64,000 bases of DNA from Macrotrachela quadricornifera (GCA_022393335.1 JAJEKB010001024.1:124001-188000), one strand, 5' to 3'; counted from the stretch's first letter, positions 12,076-26,297 are shown. Notes: generated by a model from the sequence alone, not told the origin. Program-made: numbers and translations.

Positions 12076-14741
12076 TTATTCATCAATACTCGAACTTTGA
12101 CCATCATCATCTTCATTATCATCGAGATCGTCATTGTCAAGCATACCAAATTTATTCGATAATTGAAGCTAAAATTTTATTAAATAAGATTTATTATAAT
12201 AGTTAATTATACTTACTTTATTTGAATCATCTTCAGTTTGTATTGTACGTCGTACTACTCCTCTAGAAAATAAAATATTTCTTACGAAAATTTTCTTCTT
12301 CTTTTTTTAAATAATATTTTACCGTGGTTGTTGATTTCGAGATTGTGGTTCTGTATTCAAATTTTTATTTGATGAACGTCCAAGATTAGTATTTTCATTT
12401 GTATCCTGATCACGATATCGAGGATTACCACGTTCAGTATCTAAATAATCATAATTAAATAAGAATGCAAAAAAAAAAAAGTAATCAACTTTATCTTATA
12501 CCTCGTTCTGGTTGATTATATTTACCTCCTGTACGACTAGATTCATGATCACGTCGAGATGGACCACTATAACGATCTCGATCATGACCACCACCACCAC
12601 GACGATGATACTCATCATCATTACGTTTTCGATTATCATCATCAAACTGTCGACCATCTACAATTAGAAAAAAAAAAAGTTATTTAATTAAATTTAATAA
12701 TCTTAAAAGTTTTACCACTGCTTTCTCGTTTACTATGATAATCTCCACTATGACTGGATCGACCTAAATAAATAAATAAATGAGTAAAATATTTTCAATT
12801 TATTTTTGTTTTACCATCATCTCTTCGATCACGACGATCATCATTATTTGATGAACGTTTATTACGATAACCGTCACGATCACCACCACGATCACCGCCA
12901 CGATCACCACCACGATCACCGCCACGATCACCGCCACGATCACCGCCACGATCACCACCACGATTATATGTTGATCTAAATAACAAAAAATAAATTTCAA
13001 TTAATATCATTTTAAAATTATAAATAGATGTGTATATATATATTACTTAGTTGATTGTCTTTTTTCTTCATTATCATCCGTTGTTTCACTACTAGCTATT
13101 TGAAATTCTTTTAATTTTTTTTCAATTTCAAGTTCTCTAGCAGTTGTATCCACCGGTTTAGCTCCACCAAATATAGATGCACCAGCACCACGTGATGGTT
13201 TTACTATTGATTGTTCATCAGATGTATTCATTTGTGAAATATTATCATTTGAATCACGTGATTCTTGTTGTTGATAATCATCTCGATTTTCATTTATTAA
13301 AGAATCATCTGTTTGTTGATTAGATATATTTTTTATAGATGAAGATGATTCATCTGGATTTGATGTTAATGATTGTTCTGCATTAGCAGCAACATTATTA
13401 ATTGATGATGATGAACCAGATAATGGTTTTAATTCTTCAAGAGGTTTTGACCGTGGTTGAAGTTGAAGTCGTTGACGTTCACGCGGTGGTTCTCGTTGAT
13501 CATCACGAGGTTCATCTAATTTTATGTAAACAAACAGATTAAAAAATAAAAATAAAAAAAAGGAAATATCTTCAATACCAGTTGCTCGATTTTTATCACG
13601 AGTATCACTAATATAAAATTAATTAAAATTAAAATATTTTTTTTTGTAAGAATATTTTACCGTGTATCGCTGAATCGACCTCCATAACGAGGTCTATCTG
13701 CTCCACTGTTCGATCGATTATCATCGTCTTGATAACGATTACGTTGTCCTTGGCGATTATAATCACGATTACCACTTGTTCCTCCTCGATCATCTCTTGT
13801 ACGTGGATAACCAAATCCATAATCATTACCATGTTGATTATCTCGGGAACTACCACTCGTATTTGCTATAATTAAAGAAACATATTAATCAATTTTCTTC
13901 TATTTAATAAATAATTTACATTGTCCATGATCACCACGATTTTGTCTATTACGGTTAAAACTATTACTTGATCGATCATCAGTTGTATCATCAGATCGAG
14001 CTAAAAAATAATATATTGAAATATTGTTTTTTATTTCTATAAATAAAATATTTTACGTTCAGCTCTTTTCCATCTATCAGCCATTTCTGGTCGTTCTTCA
14101 CCTGCATTTCGATTCATTCGATTACCAAATGATCCTCGACTATTTTCTAATTGTTGTACATCATTTTTATCCGAAACATGAACACGTATTTTACGTCCAT
14201 AAATTTCTTTATCTGTTCTTTTTAAACCATCAATTAAATTTTCACGTGTGTCAAATTCAACCAAACCAATACCACGACTCCGTGTACCATCTCGTAAAAC
14301 TCGAGCTGTTTTTGGCTAAATAATAATATACATATTAAATTAAAAAAAAATAGAAAATATACACAAGAATCAATGTTTATACATTTAAATCCGCAAATAT
14401 TCTTCGTAATTCTTCATCATTAATTTCAAATGATAGATTAGCAACATGTGCTACAAACGGAGGATTATTTGGTACTGTACTGTAATCAACATCGACAGCA
14501 CCACGTGGAGCTGTTGGTAATGCACCTATATCAACCACTTAAAAGAATAAAAAACAATTACATTTATATATATATATATTATTTCTTTTTGCTTTTATTT
14601 ACCTATAGGTTTTGTTTCAGCTTCTTCATTATCGACTATTTCTGACCAATTTGTTGCTCGAACAGTGACACATTTTGGTTCAGCAGCAAGAAAATCAGTT
14701 AATGCCATAGTCTTGCCTTTTTTCTTTGGTTTAGATGTCAT
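12076..14741 (-). CDS. EIF4B: Eukaryotic translation initiation factor 4B-like protein
   Basis: eIF4B stimulates the helicase eIF4A during mRNA scanning. Exons in ascending order: 12076-12168, 12217-12262, 12323-12440, 12502-12657, 12716-12763, 12815-12975, 13047-13515, 13579-13607, 13661-13865, 13920-14000, 14057-14315, 14383-14537, 14603-14741; 652 aa, in frame throughout. The N-terminus MTSKPKKKGKTMALTDFLA matches the eIF4B start motif. One RRM spans about 70-148 (FVAHVANLSFEINDEELRR, RSRGIGLVEF, GRKIRVHV). An Arg/Asp/Gly/Asn-rich DRYG-like region follows, then SIFGGAKPVDTTAREL at about 403-418, the diagnostic eIF4B motif. Exon 12815-12975 encodes a run of RGGD repeats. The C-terminus is short and acidic, as in the family. 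Introns are 48-71 bp. A 29-nt exon (13579-13607) is needed to keep frame. Confidence 0.92.
12880..12965 (-). repeat. 12-bp tandem repeat encoding RGGD units
   Basis: Seven or so near-identical copies of a 12-bp unit (reverse strand CGTGGYGGTGAT) lie inside one eIF4B exon and encode Arg-Gly-Gly-Asp repeats. The copies differ mainly at one silent position (GGC/GGT), pointing to recent unit duplication or homogenisation. The number of units is likely to vary between alleles. Confidence 0.85.
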
Positions 14742-15369
14742 TTTTATTGTTTATAAATCAATTATTTCTTTTTTGTTTTCTTTAATAATAAGTTTTATCC
14801 ATTCAAATATTAAAAAATAGAATGATAAAATATTGAATGTATTTGGTTCTTATAAATGAATAATTCAAATAATTGAAACGATAATAACATGAACAAAAAA
14901 AAACAAAAAAAAAAGAAATAAGAAAAACAAACAGATAATATTATCTAAAATAAAAATCTTAATAAAAAAATATAATTATTCATTCTTGAGTACAAATGTA
15001 ATAGATAATAATTGTAATAAGAGAAAGAAAAGAAAAAAAACACGATACTTCATTCTGTATGTTTATTTATGAATGTTTATAGAATTAAAAAAAAAAACAT
15101 AAATCAAAAAAAAATCTTTTTTTTGTTTTTTTATCTATTAATAAAATCAATAAATAATTATTTAATATTTTTCTTTTATAAAAAAAAATAAATTTAAATA
15201 TATTATTTTATTATATATTAAATGTTTTTATTTTAACACATTAATGCATTTAATTAATTGTGTATATTATAGAGGTTATGTCAAAGAAATGATCAGATCA
15301 ATGAAGTTTAAGAATTTAAATATATTCTTCTATTATTAATTCAATAATTTCTTTTCCTTTTTTTATTCA
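14742..15369. promoter_or_regulatory. Divergent intergenic region, probable shared promoter
   Basis: 628 bp between the start codons of eIF4B (minus) and the coiled-coil gene (plus). It is extremely A/T-rich with poly-A and poly-T runs and no gene of its own. The head-to-head layout suggests a bidirectional promoter; I see no specific motif that proves it. Confidence 0.45.
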
Positions 15370-18300
15370 ATGAGTAACATAACATATTCAAATCAAAATC
15401 TTAATGTTAAACATGTAGCAACTTTATTTGAAGAAGTACAAAATCGTTATGTTAAAAAATTAACAAGTATTGATGAAAAACATATTGCACATGATGAACG
15501 TCATAAGGTATTGAATTTTAATCAATTATTATCTTAAGTATATAAAATAGAAATATAAATGCGAATATTTTTTTTTTGTATTATAAAAATTTGAAATATC
15601 ATGTAAAGTGTTTAGAAAGATTTTTATTAAAATACTTAATGAATAAAAGAATATATCTATGGTTTCCTCTTGACTTTTACAATACGCACACAATTTTTGT
15701 GATTATATAGATCTCGAAAATGATCCCTTTATAACTTTTGGTCAAAGATTATAATAATATTCTTGTTTTTTTTTTAGCAAAAACTAGCTATTTATGAAAG
15801 TTATGTTAAAGATTTATCAATTCAAACACGTTTACTCTTACAAAGTCTTGATGAACTTGAAAAAGAAGCTAATCAACGTGTTACATTACTTGAAAATAAA
15901 CTTAAAAAAGCACATACTTCTTTACAAGTATTTTAAATTATTAGAATTATCATCTAGTTTTTGTTTTTTCTTCTAATCTTTAGCAACAACATTCATTTTC
16001 AGATGTAACAAAGACTGTTAGTGTAAGTTGTGTTATTAGAAAAAAAAGTTTTATAAATTAATAAAATTTTGTTTATTATTAAAGAATATTGAATCTGAAA
16101 AATGGAAATTAAGTCATGAAAATCTTGATTTAAAACATGATCTTGATGTTTTAACAACATTTATAAATACAGCTAAACGAACAGGTAAATGGGATACAAA
16201 AAGACTTCAATTAAAAACAATTCCACTTGATCGTATTATTGGTACATTAAATGATGAAACAACTTATTCAATTCCATTACATAAAGAAATTCAATATCGT
16301 GATGAACGTATACAAGTATTACAAGCTGAAATTGAACAACTTAAAAAAACACAAATTGAATTAACTAAACAAGTAAAATAATAATCATCTGTTTTTTTTT
16401 ATTATATTTAATTGTTGTTTTTTTTTTTTTGTAAAGACATCTGAAAAACAAACAACATTATCTTCATTTATAGGAGAAGATGATTTCAAAGGACAAGTTA
16501 AATTTTATTATTTAAATTTTCTTAAAAATTTTCTTTATTTATTTTTAGAATATTGTTCTTTTAAAAAAAGTTGATGATCTTCGTATTAAACTTGCTGAAG
16601 AATGTCAAAAAACTGAAACATTTAAAATGGATGTAAGAAATTTCTTTTTAATTTTTATTTCTAAATTATCTTATTTTCTTCTTTATTTCAATTAGATACG
16701 TCTTAAAACAAATGAATTAAAAGAATTTCAAGAAGAATTTAAACAAAATAAACAACAATATGAAGAACATATACATGATTTATCAACAAAATTAAAAACA
16801 ATTACAGATCGTCATAAAGAATCAACAACATTACTTAATAATGATATAAAAACAAAAAAACAACAAATTGAACAGTATACACAACAAATTGAACAAATTA
16901 TAAATGAAAAAATTCAATTAGAAAATGAACGAACTGATTTACAACGACAAGTTATTCTATTCTAATAAATATAAACTATAAATTTGTTTATTTTTATTTT
17001 TAATAGTGTCGTGTTAAAGATACAATAACAGCTGATTTAGAAATGCAAATTCGTAATCTTCAACGAGAAGTAACAGCAAATAATTATCCAATTATTCCAA
17101 CTCAACCAATAGAATCAACTGTATCAAAAATTGAATATGATAAACTTGAACAAGAATTAAATTCAACAAAAAAACGACTTGATGGAATAATCATTGAAGT
17201 AAATTCTTAACACTTTCACAATAGATATTCCATAGATATATTTTTACTACAAAAAAAAAAGAAATAAAAACAAGTTGCTAATGTAAGAGAACATATTGTT
17301 ATTATAAACGGCGAAGATCATTGAGTATTGAGATTTTCATCAATAGAAAAGATTGTTTTAATCGATAAACATACAAAAATAATTTTATTTTAGTCTAAAA
17401 CAAAAGAAACATTAATTAATAAACTCGAACAAGATATTCGATTATCAAACAAATTTCATGATGAACAATTAGAACAACATGTTCAAACAAGTACAATTGA
17501 TACTGAACAATTACATACAGAAATTCGAGCATTAAAACGTCTTTGTGAAGAAAAAGAAAATGAAGTATGTTAATAGAAAAAAACTACTCTAATCATAGGA
17601 ATTCTACTGTTAATGATAAAAAAATCTCTAGTACATTTTAATATCTTCAGAAAGAAATAGCGGAATTTATTTTCATAGAAAGAGTAAAAAACTAAATATT
17701 CCCTACTACCAACAATCGTTCAGAGACACTATTTATTATTATTCAAACAAAGATAAAATGAAATAACAGTTATCACATAATCAGAATTCTTGAATGCTTT
17801 CCTATGGAACAAAATTGAAGTTGTAAGAGCACGATAATCATTTAAACATCACTTTGTTTTAGCTTTACAAACAATCATTAGAATTACGTACATGTCAAGA
17901 ACATTTAAATATTGAACGTAATAAAAATACTACAAATGAACATGAAAATAAACAATTACTCAATACAATTCAAATATCAAGAGATCAAATTGAAAAAAAT
18001 CAACATGATTTACAAGAAACATTATTAAATAATGAACAATTAGAATATACGTTAAATGAATTAAATTCTCAAAATAATTTACTTGAAACAAAATTAATTG
18101 AAACAATGACATTAATCGATTCACGTAATAAAACATTAATTGATTATGAACAACAAATGGATAAAATTAAAATTGAATTAATACAAAAACATAAAGAATC
18201 TCTTGATAAACAATGTCATATTGATGAATTAGAACAAATTGTTATTAATAAAACAGCTGAAGTTGCAGAATTAACTGAAACACTTGAAACAGGTCTTGTT

Positions 18301-21300
18301 AAAAGTCATCATCGAGAAAAATTTGCTGAAGATAATGCAACAAAAGCATTACATGATATTAAAATTTTACAACGTGAAGTAAAAAAAAGAAAAACGAAAA
18401 CTAACTATTTAATTTATTTTATTTTTCTTCGAAATAGCTTCGTCATTTATCTGAAACATTAGCTGAACGTGAACAAACAAATGCAACACTTAATGAACAA
18501 ATTCAACAATTAAATAATCAATTCAAATTAAAACAAGATGAATTTCAACAAATACAAAAATCATTAAATAAACAAGTGAGAATAGTTTTTTCAAAAAAAT
18601 ACCGAATTTTATTCTTTTATATTTTCTTAGTTAAATACTAAACAAGAACAACTTGTACGTTATGATCAAAATCTTCATGAAACAGAAATCAAATCTAAAT
18701 ATGCAAAAGAAGAATGTTTAATACAAGAAAAAGAAATTATTCGTTTAAATAATGTTCAAGAAGAACAAGAAAATCGTATTAAAATCTTACAACAAGATTT
18801 ATTAAAACTTCAAGAAGAGGTATGCATTATATAAAGAAAACATTCTTCACTTTATTCTAATACATCAATTAACGTTTATAAACGAATATTTTTATATGAA
18901 GTCTTAAAAGTAGGAGCATCATCATTTATGATTTGGATTTTTTTTCAGTACAAATAATTATAAGATAAACATTTTCAATGACAAATTTATAAAAGTCTCG
19001 TCTATTAAACAGTTAATTTGAATAAACAATAACTTTAGAAAAAGTACATTATCTAGGTCATGTTAAATCTATGGCCTTGAAATATTCACTAGAGAAATCT
19101 AATCAAAGATTTTCAAAATGAGCAGAAAATTGTAAGATCATAGATTTTTCATTACTAGTTACCATTACGTTAAATTCTTCTGTTTGCTAAAATTAATAGA
19201 AAAACATTGAATTCATATCACTCATTCGATATTTTGAGCATATGATTATCGAATATATATAAAAGACACATAATCATATCTTCTTCATTTTTTTATTAAA
19301 TAGAAAGAAACAATAAATGCTCATTATGAACGTTCTGAAGTTGATTTACGTAATGTTAAAATATATCGTGAAGATGAAAATCGTAAATATAATCATGAAT
19401 TAGAAAAATTAAATGATGATATAGCATCATTAAAAAAGAATGAAAATGTTCTATTAAAAACTATTGATGAATTAAAAGAAAATCTTTCAAATATAACAAT
19501 TAATAGAAATGAATTACAAGAACAAAATGATAATTATCAAAATGAAATTGATAATATACAAAAAGTGTTATATGATGAAACTGAAACATCTTCAAAATCA
19601 TCCGCAAAAATTGTTTTATTAACACGACAACTTGATGAAGAACAAAAACGTTCAACAGATGCTATGCATCAATTAGATGAATTAAAAATACAATTAAAAG
19701 GTTCATTAATGACAAGTGATACATTAAAAACTGAACTTAATCAAGCACGTTCACTTATACAAGAATATGTTATCAAAGTATATATGAATTTTTATTATAA
19801 TAAAAAACTTATTCCTTTCATTTTGTAATCAATAGGAAACTGATTTAAAACAAAATTTAAATCGAACAAATATCTTATTAGATGAAAAAACGAAATCATT
19901 AGATGATCGACAACGTGAAATTGAAACATTTAATCATCTTTTATCACGTCTTCAAATTGATTATGAAAAATCTAAAGATGATTTATCGATATCACATGAT
20001 GAAATAATTCAACACGAAATTGAAAATCAAACACTAAAACAACATTTAACTGAAAAAACAAATGAAGTGGAAAAAAAAATTCTTTTTACTTTACAAATTG
20101 ATTTATTTTTATTTTTCTTAATTAGTTATCAGCAATAACAAATCGTCTTCATCAAATTCAACAAGATTTACATACATATGAAAAAGAACATCGATATTCA
20201 AATGAAGAATATTTTGAACGTGAACAACGTATGAAAACAATTGAAAATGAATTATCAACAATAATGAGTAATTATGATAAACTTCAACGTGAACATTCAT
20301 TATTAAATGAAGATTTGATTAAATATCGTTGTGATCTTGAACAATCAGAAAAATCTGATATTTTACATAAAGAACAAGTAAATAATAATAATAATGAAAA
20401 AAAAAAGACATAGCCATTTTTTTTATATTTAGTTAATACAATCAATAGATGAAGCAAAAATATATAAACAAAAATTAGCTTTACTTGGTAATTGTTTCAA
20501 AACAGTTGTTCGAAAAGTAAATTATTAAAAAATATAATATTATTATTAATATCTATTTTCAATAGGCATCCGAAACAAGTGAACGATGGGCTAGTATTAC
20601 ATCACAACTTCATGAAAAAATCATTGATTTAAGTGAAGATACAAATAAACTTCGTATACTTGATGAACGTTTTGAACAATCAACAAAAATGTTAACTCTT
20701 TTACGTAGTCAACATGAAGATTTAATGGTACAATTTATGAATGTTAAACCTGTTCTTGAAAAAGCTTATTTATATGTACGAGAATATAAACGTAAATGGT
20801 CACAAACAAGTGATGAAAATCGTCATTTACGTATGGAAACAAAACGTATGAGAAATAAAATTGATGATTTTCATCGAGCTGAAGGTATAATGCATAGTAA
20901 AATGGATGAACAAGAAATGAATTTAGTACAATTACGTAAAGAACTTAAGTAAATTGATTTGATTTTTTTCCTCATTTCATGTTTCCTTTTTTCTTTGGAT
21001 TTAGTAATGAATCACAAACTCATACGGAAGCTCAAACACTTATTGAACGTTTAAAACATACATTAGATGATACAATACATGAACGTGATCAATTAATTAA
21101 AAATATAACAAATCTTAATAAAAAAGTAATTATTTAATTAATAATTAAAATTAATTTTTTTTTTTATTAATTTTTTAAGGTTGAAAAAGTTGAAAATGAT
21201 ATTGATGGATATACAAATGAAAATCGTTTATTACATCAAGCAACACAAAAATTAGAAAAACAATTAGCAAATGCACATACACATAATGATTCATTACAGA

Positions 21301-23096
21301 AATCATTTCAACAAAATGAATTATCTTATCGTGAAAAAGTAAAAATTAAAACTAAAATTCTTATCTTCTTCTTTTTTTTTGTTTTATTATAGATTAATGA
21401 ATGTGAATCTTTATTATTATCATTAAAAGATGCAAATAAAGAATCATTATCTTTATTAGAACAGAAAAAAGTCGAATTAAATATAGCACAATCAGATATA
21501 CAATCATTTAAATATGAACAATCGACAAATACTTCAAAAGTAAGAATTAATCTATGTGTATCAGCTTAATTGAATAAAAACTCATTTTTGACTTTTAACG
21601 AATCGTTTACAAAAAATGATCGAAAAAAACATCATAAAAGATCCTTTAAACGAACGTTGTTATTTCTATAGTTCAATATTGCTATAATATCGGAGTCATG
21701 TTATACAAAAGTAATCTGCAATAACGTGCTTCAGATCTTTTAATAATATTCAGTTATAAAACATTTCCTAGTTGAAAAGAGAATGTTTCCTTGTTAGCAC
21801 GATATCTTTGAATTGTACAGTTTTTATAGATTATTTGTAATATTTTTAGTTGGAAAGTCTCGAAGATATGAATCAAGAATTAAAACGACATATATCTATA
21901 CTTGAACGATCAAATGATGAACATAAACGTTCTGTACGAAAACGTGAAAAAGAACTTGAACAAATTAAAAATGAATATGAACATCATGTAAAAAATACTT
22001 CAACATTAAGCAATAAAGTATTTCATTTTATTTTTATTTTTTTAAATAATATTACTTTCTTTTTTTTTGTATAATATTAGTGTACGAAACAAGATGCTGA
22101 ATTAAATGTTCTTCGTCTTGAAAATGCTTCTTTAAGTGAAGAATTAAAATTAATGAGAGAAAATGTTAATCGTTGTCAAGAAGAACAAAGACGTTTAAGA
22201 AAAGATTGTGATCAAGCATTAAATTTTATTCATGATGGTATTCCAGAATTGTGGTAAAAAATATCAAAAAAAAAGAATTTATTTGAATTTTATGGGTGTT
22301 GTCCTGTGACATTCTTTGCTTTTACATTTTTGCTCTAGTCAATTAAATCACTTGCTTAACTTTGTGTGAATCTTAAATCTATTTATATCAGATATAATAT
22401 TGTTTCTCAATAAGTTTATTTTCTTTTGTTCAATTTTTCAATCTCATTCACATGTGTTTGTATATTATTAACATTAAATGTCTTCTAGCAAATTAATATT
22501 ATTATTTGTATTATATACACTATTTGTTTGACACTAAATAAATGTAGAATAGATAATTAATTGTATGATACTTATTTTTTAAATGAAATATTTCAATTTA
22601 TCTAGTTTGGATGGTGGTGATGATAATGATATTAATCGAAATGGAACATTACAAGAACATTTAAAAAAAATTCCATGTTTAATGCAACAATTAACAGGCG
22701 ATAGAGAAAATTTAAAAACAAAAAATGCACTTTTAGTACAATTTGTTCGAGGACTTAGTTATGATCTTAATGATTGTCAGAGTAGTCAAAAAAAATATAA
22801 AGTAAGTTTTTATTCTATTATTAATTTTGTTTTTTTTTATTTTCTGATAAACAGTTGCTCAAAGCACATTCAAAACAACAACAATTATTATTAAATCAAT
22901 TAGAAGCTCATGTTCGTTTTTATGAGTAAATTATTCTTACATTTATTTTTATTTATTTAATAATTATACAATTTTTTTTATTTTTAGAAATGTTTTCAAG
23001 GAAAGAGGTTTCTTTCCAGCAATTGAATATTCATCGGGAACAACATCAGCTTCAGCACCTGATGTTATTGACAGTAATCTTTACCGGAAAATTTAG
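15370..23096 (+). CDS. Very long coiled-coil protein (1595 aa), family not identified
   Basis: 25 exons: 15370-15507, 15778-15927, 15984-16022, 16085-16372, 16437-16496, 16549-16632, 16696-16950, 17007-17198, 17394-17564, 17863-18378, 18438-18575, 18631-18819, 19304-19777, 19836-20066, 20126-20377, 20433-20516, 20566-20948, 21005-21125, 21180-21338, 21393-21539, 21850-22017, 22081-22253, 22606-22801, 22855-22925, 22988-23096. The product is almost wholly Glu/Lys/Gln/Leu/Asn heptad-type sequence with no catalytic domain, signal peptide or membrane span. The least repetitive parts, and the best for homology searches, are TKRLQLKTIPLDRIIGTLND (exon 4), AYLYVREYKRKWSQTSDENR (exon 17) and the C-terminus (FYENVFKERGFFPAIEYSS). 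Proteins of this build are often centrosomal, ciliary-rootlet or Golgi scaffolds, but I cannot name the family. 21 of 24 introns are phase 0. Start: the first ATG, about 630 bp from eIF4B. Confidence 0.85.
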
Positions 23097-23547
23097 ATGT
23101 AGATTATTGTATAAAAACAATGATTTATTTGGGACGTAGATTTGATTTCTTTCTTTTTTTTTTATCAAATATCTATCTGTCATTGCACAATATTTATTCT
23201 TGTGTTCGTTGATTGTTTTGTCTGATCAATAAGAACAAAGTACTAAAAAAAATAACATTAGGGGTATTTTTTTTCGATCTAGGTCAACGGATAAGAACGA
23301 TGTTTGACTTCAAATATTGTTTACTGTTGTGCATTAGTTTGTGATTTTTTTTTATTGAAATATATTTGTGAGAAATCAAGAAAAATTAGAATTAGAATAA
23401 TCGAATAAAATCAAAATATTTCTAAAATCTTTATATTGAAATTTATCATTAATATAGTAATATTACAAAACAATCTTTTTTGAAGCAGAATTGAAAGAAA
23501 TAATAAATATAAAGATTGAATGATATCCAGAAAAAGAATAGACAAAA
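23097..23547. other. Intergenic, 3' flank of the coiled-coil gene
   Basis: About 450 bp of A/T-rich sequence, including the likely 3' UTR of the coiled-coil gene. No gene seen. Confidence 0.5.
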
Positions 23548-25243
23548 ATGTGGAGAATAAGAATAATGATATTATATAAAAGTGTTATGCTTATTATGTT
23601 TTTTATCATGCTTATAAATTCAGGTCAATAGATAAAAAATTTAATAAATCATCATCTATTAAAAACTAGAATTATTCTAGAAGAAAAATCAATTTGTTCA
23701 CCAGATCGAACTAATAAATCTTGTCAATGGACTTTATTCGGTTGGAATACTTATTATGGATGTGGATACAAACAAAAAATGAATGGTAAACGTGAGTAAT
23801 AACGATGTCCACAGAGCACTTTTCCTACTCTATTCTCACAAGAAAGATATGGTATATCAAAAAGTTTCTTTTCTACTTCACAAGATTAAATTCATATTTA
23901 TCCCTTTCGGTACCATTCTCATTATCATTCTTGATTCTTTCAATTAAATTTACATATTCAAATTGATTAAATATATGTGACATATATATATGAATGTTTA
24001 AGATAATCTTCTCGATCTATTGGAATAAAGATTTCAGCTACTTGCTCAAAATCTGTATCTTTCGCGATGCTGGATGATATTATGTTGTCACACACTTATT
24101 TCGCGTACAACTCTCTAATATGATGCAGTAGTAGCATCACTTTTATTTATCTACTCCTGTATCGTTGAGTGCTATTTTCTTGTACGTCTTCATCTTTCTC
24201 TAATTACTTCTAATTAAAAAAAGAAATAAATGCAATTGAATGAGAACATTATCGTTCGAAGATATTTGAATTTCCTATATCTATAATAGATAAACATGGT
24301 TTTTTTCTTTGTACATTATAAAGTTTGAATTTTACTCTGCCTTATAAAACAAAACTGCTTTGTGGATATCTATAAGGAAAAGATTAAATTATTCATTTCT
24401 ATATATTTCTTATTAGATTTATGTATAATTAAAAATCTCGATGGATCCAGATCTACATTTCTCACGAAAATAAATATATCATCAAATTATCAATATTGTT
24501 TAAAATTTAAATATCTAATCACTGGTTCTGCTATAGATTGTAACAAAAAAATTAATTGACGGAATCAAATTTATATATTTGTTATTTTAGCTTGTATGAA
24601 TTTTTACGGTAAAACTTGGATAAATACTAAAAGTCAATCGAGATTATTTTCGATTTTTTGTATTCCAAATGGTAAACTTAATTTACTTTGGAATTCTTTT
24701 ACTGTTTTACTTCCAGAAAATATCACTATGGTAAAATAAATTAAATGATATATGAAAAAATTTATTTGATTTTAATATAGATTAATGTAGTGACAGAAAG
24801 TAAAGGAATTGCTAGTAATCATTCGTTAATTATAAAAGATTTATCTATTCAACAATGTGAACAACGTAAATTTTTCATAATTTATTTATTTTTATATTCA
24901 TTTAATATCTAATATTTTTATAGAATCGACATTATTAAATATTCTATCGACTAATTCGACTATTGTTTCTTCATTATTCATTAGAAAAGAAAGCTTTTGG
25001 AGTCAATATCAATGGATATTTATTATAGGTGTTCTTAGTTTTTTACTTGTTCTATTTATTATTGTTATTATAAGTCTCCATATATTTCATCAAACATCTC
25101 ATCAAGAATCATCAATAACTGAACGAATACAAATTTCATCTGTTAATCTTTCTCAACATTTTTATGAAGAACCTATATCCATTATTTCTCAACCTTCAAT
25201 AGCAATAAGTGTCTATGATCATGTTCGAGATAATTATGTATAA
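23548..25243 (+). CDS. Small type I membrane protein with Cys-containing ectodomain, unknown function
   Basis: Five exons: 23548-23623, 23681-23791, 24591-24730, 24781-24865, 24924-25243; 243 aa. The first exon encodes a signal-peptide-like stretch (basic start, then a hydrophobic run ending MLINS). The ectodomain has several cysteines in a short WTLFGWNTYYGCGYK / CMNFYGKTW context. One strong membrane span lies at about 168-190 (WIFIIGVLSFLLVLFIIVII), followed by a 50-residue cytoplasmic tail ending DHVRDNYV. I recognise no family. The 799 bp intron at 23792-24590 holds no obvious gene. The next reading frame starts only 84 bp after this stop. Confidence 0.72.
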
Positions 25244-25326
25244 ATAATTTGAAAAATATTCTTCAAAAACTAGCGCATTTATATTATCTTATATTTTTGT
25301 TCTATTTTAAAATTTCTTTTGTTATT

Positions 25327-26297
25327 ATGTTATCAATAATAACTGATTATGAAAATCATCAACTACGAAATAAATTACTTGATTATGAATCTATCTTTAA
25401 ACACTATAATCTTGAAACACAATCACCATATGTTCATCATGAAAATGAGAAAAATATTGAGATAAATAATAGTCTAATTAGAAATAGAAAAAATTATCTT
25501 GAAAATCTATACGAAAGAAAACCTATAATCTTAGAAAAAAATGAAAGTAATAAAAAAGTAGTTAACGCAAAAACTATTGTCAAAAAATCCAAACAAACAA
25601 TAACTAAGCATTCACCAACAAAAACTAAACAAACAACATTTAAACATTCATCAACAAAATCCAAACAAAGCAAAAAATCAGAGAAAGAAGTTTGTTGTAT
25701 AAGACAATAAAACTCTAATCTATTGATATTTTCAATCTAGGTAAAGAAAAAACATCATAATAATGTTATAAAAATTACAGTTCCTGATGCTGCTAAAGCA
25801 CGTAAAGCAACATATAGGTAGATAATAATAAAATTACTAACAAATACTTCAAAATTTGAGATTTTTTTATTTCTATTCATAATAGTCAGCATCAATACCA
25901 ACAACCAAATAAAAATGTCGAAAATACAAAAGTAGCATTACATGCTCCTTCATCTTCAACAATAAAAACCGAACAAAAATTGCCAACATTCGAATCCAAA
26001 ACTAATCAATCAATATCGAATACAGAATCAAATATAGATCAAATGAGCTCACAAACGATTCCATTCAATCAAGCAAATATCAGTGAACAAAATTCAACAA
26101 TCAATTCACCAACCGATAAAAAACAATCAACTTTAACAACTAAATCAGCATATGATTTGGAATCAATATGGGATTTGGATGAAGTCAATACATTTATTAA
26201 AGAAATATTCAAATATACTACTAGTAACATAGAATTAGGCACAGATCGAGCCCCACACAGCGGACAGCCAGGCAACAAAACTGATTCTCAGGATTGA
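25327..26297 (+). CDS. Unknown Lys/Ser/Thr-rich protein; may be the N-terminal part of the kelch gene
   Basis: Exons 25327-25689, 25741-25817 and 25886-26297 give 283 aa. The start is the ATG of MLSIITDYENHQ; ORF extension upstream would need a TTG. The sequence is low-complexity: KSKQT / KTKQT / KSKQS repeats near residues 95-118, then a Ser/Thr/Gln/Asn-rich stretch and a more structured segment, YDLESIWDLDEVNTFIKEIF. No known domain. The last 25 residues (from about 26222) are coded by locally GC-richer sequence unlike the rest. A good donor (A/GTAACA at 26222) would instead join in frame to the acceptor at 27031 and fuse this product to the kelch protein. Splicing of the last exon is therefore uncertain. 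Confidence 0.55.
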
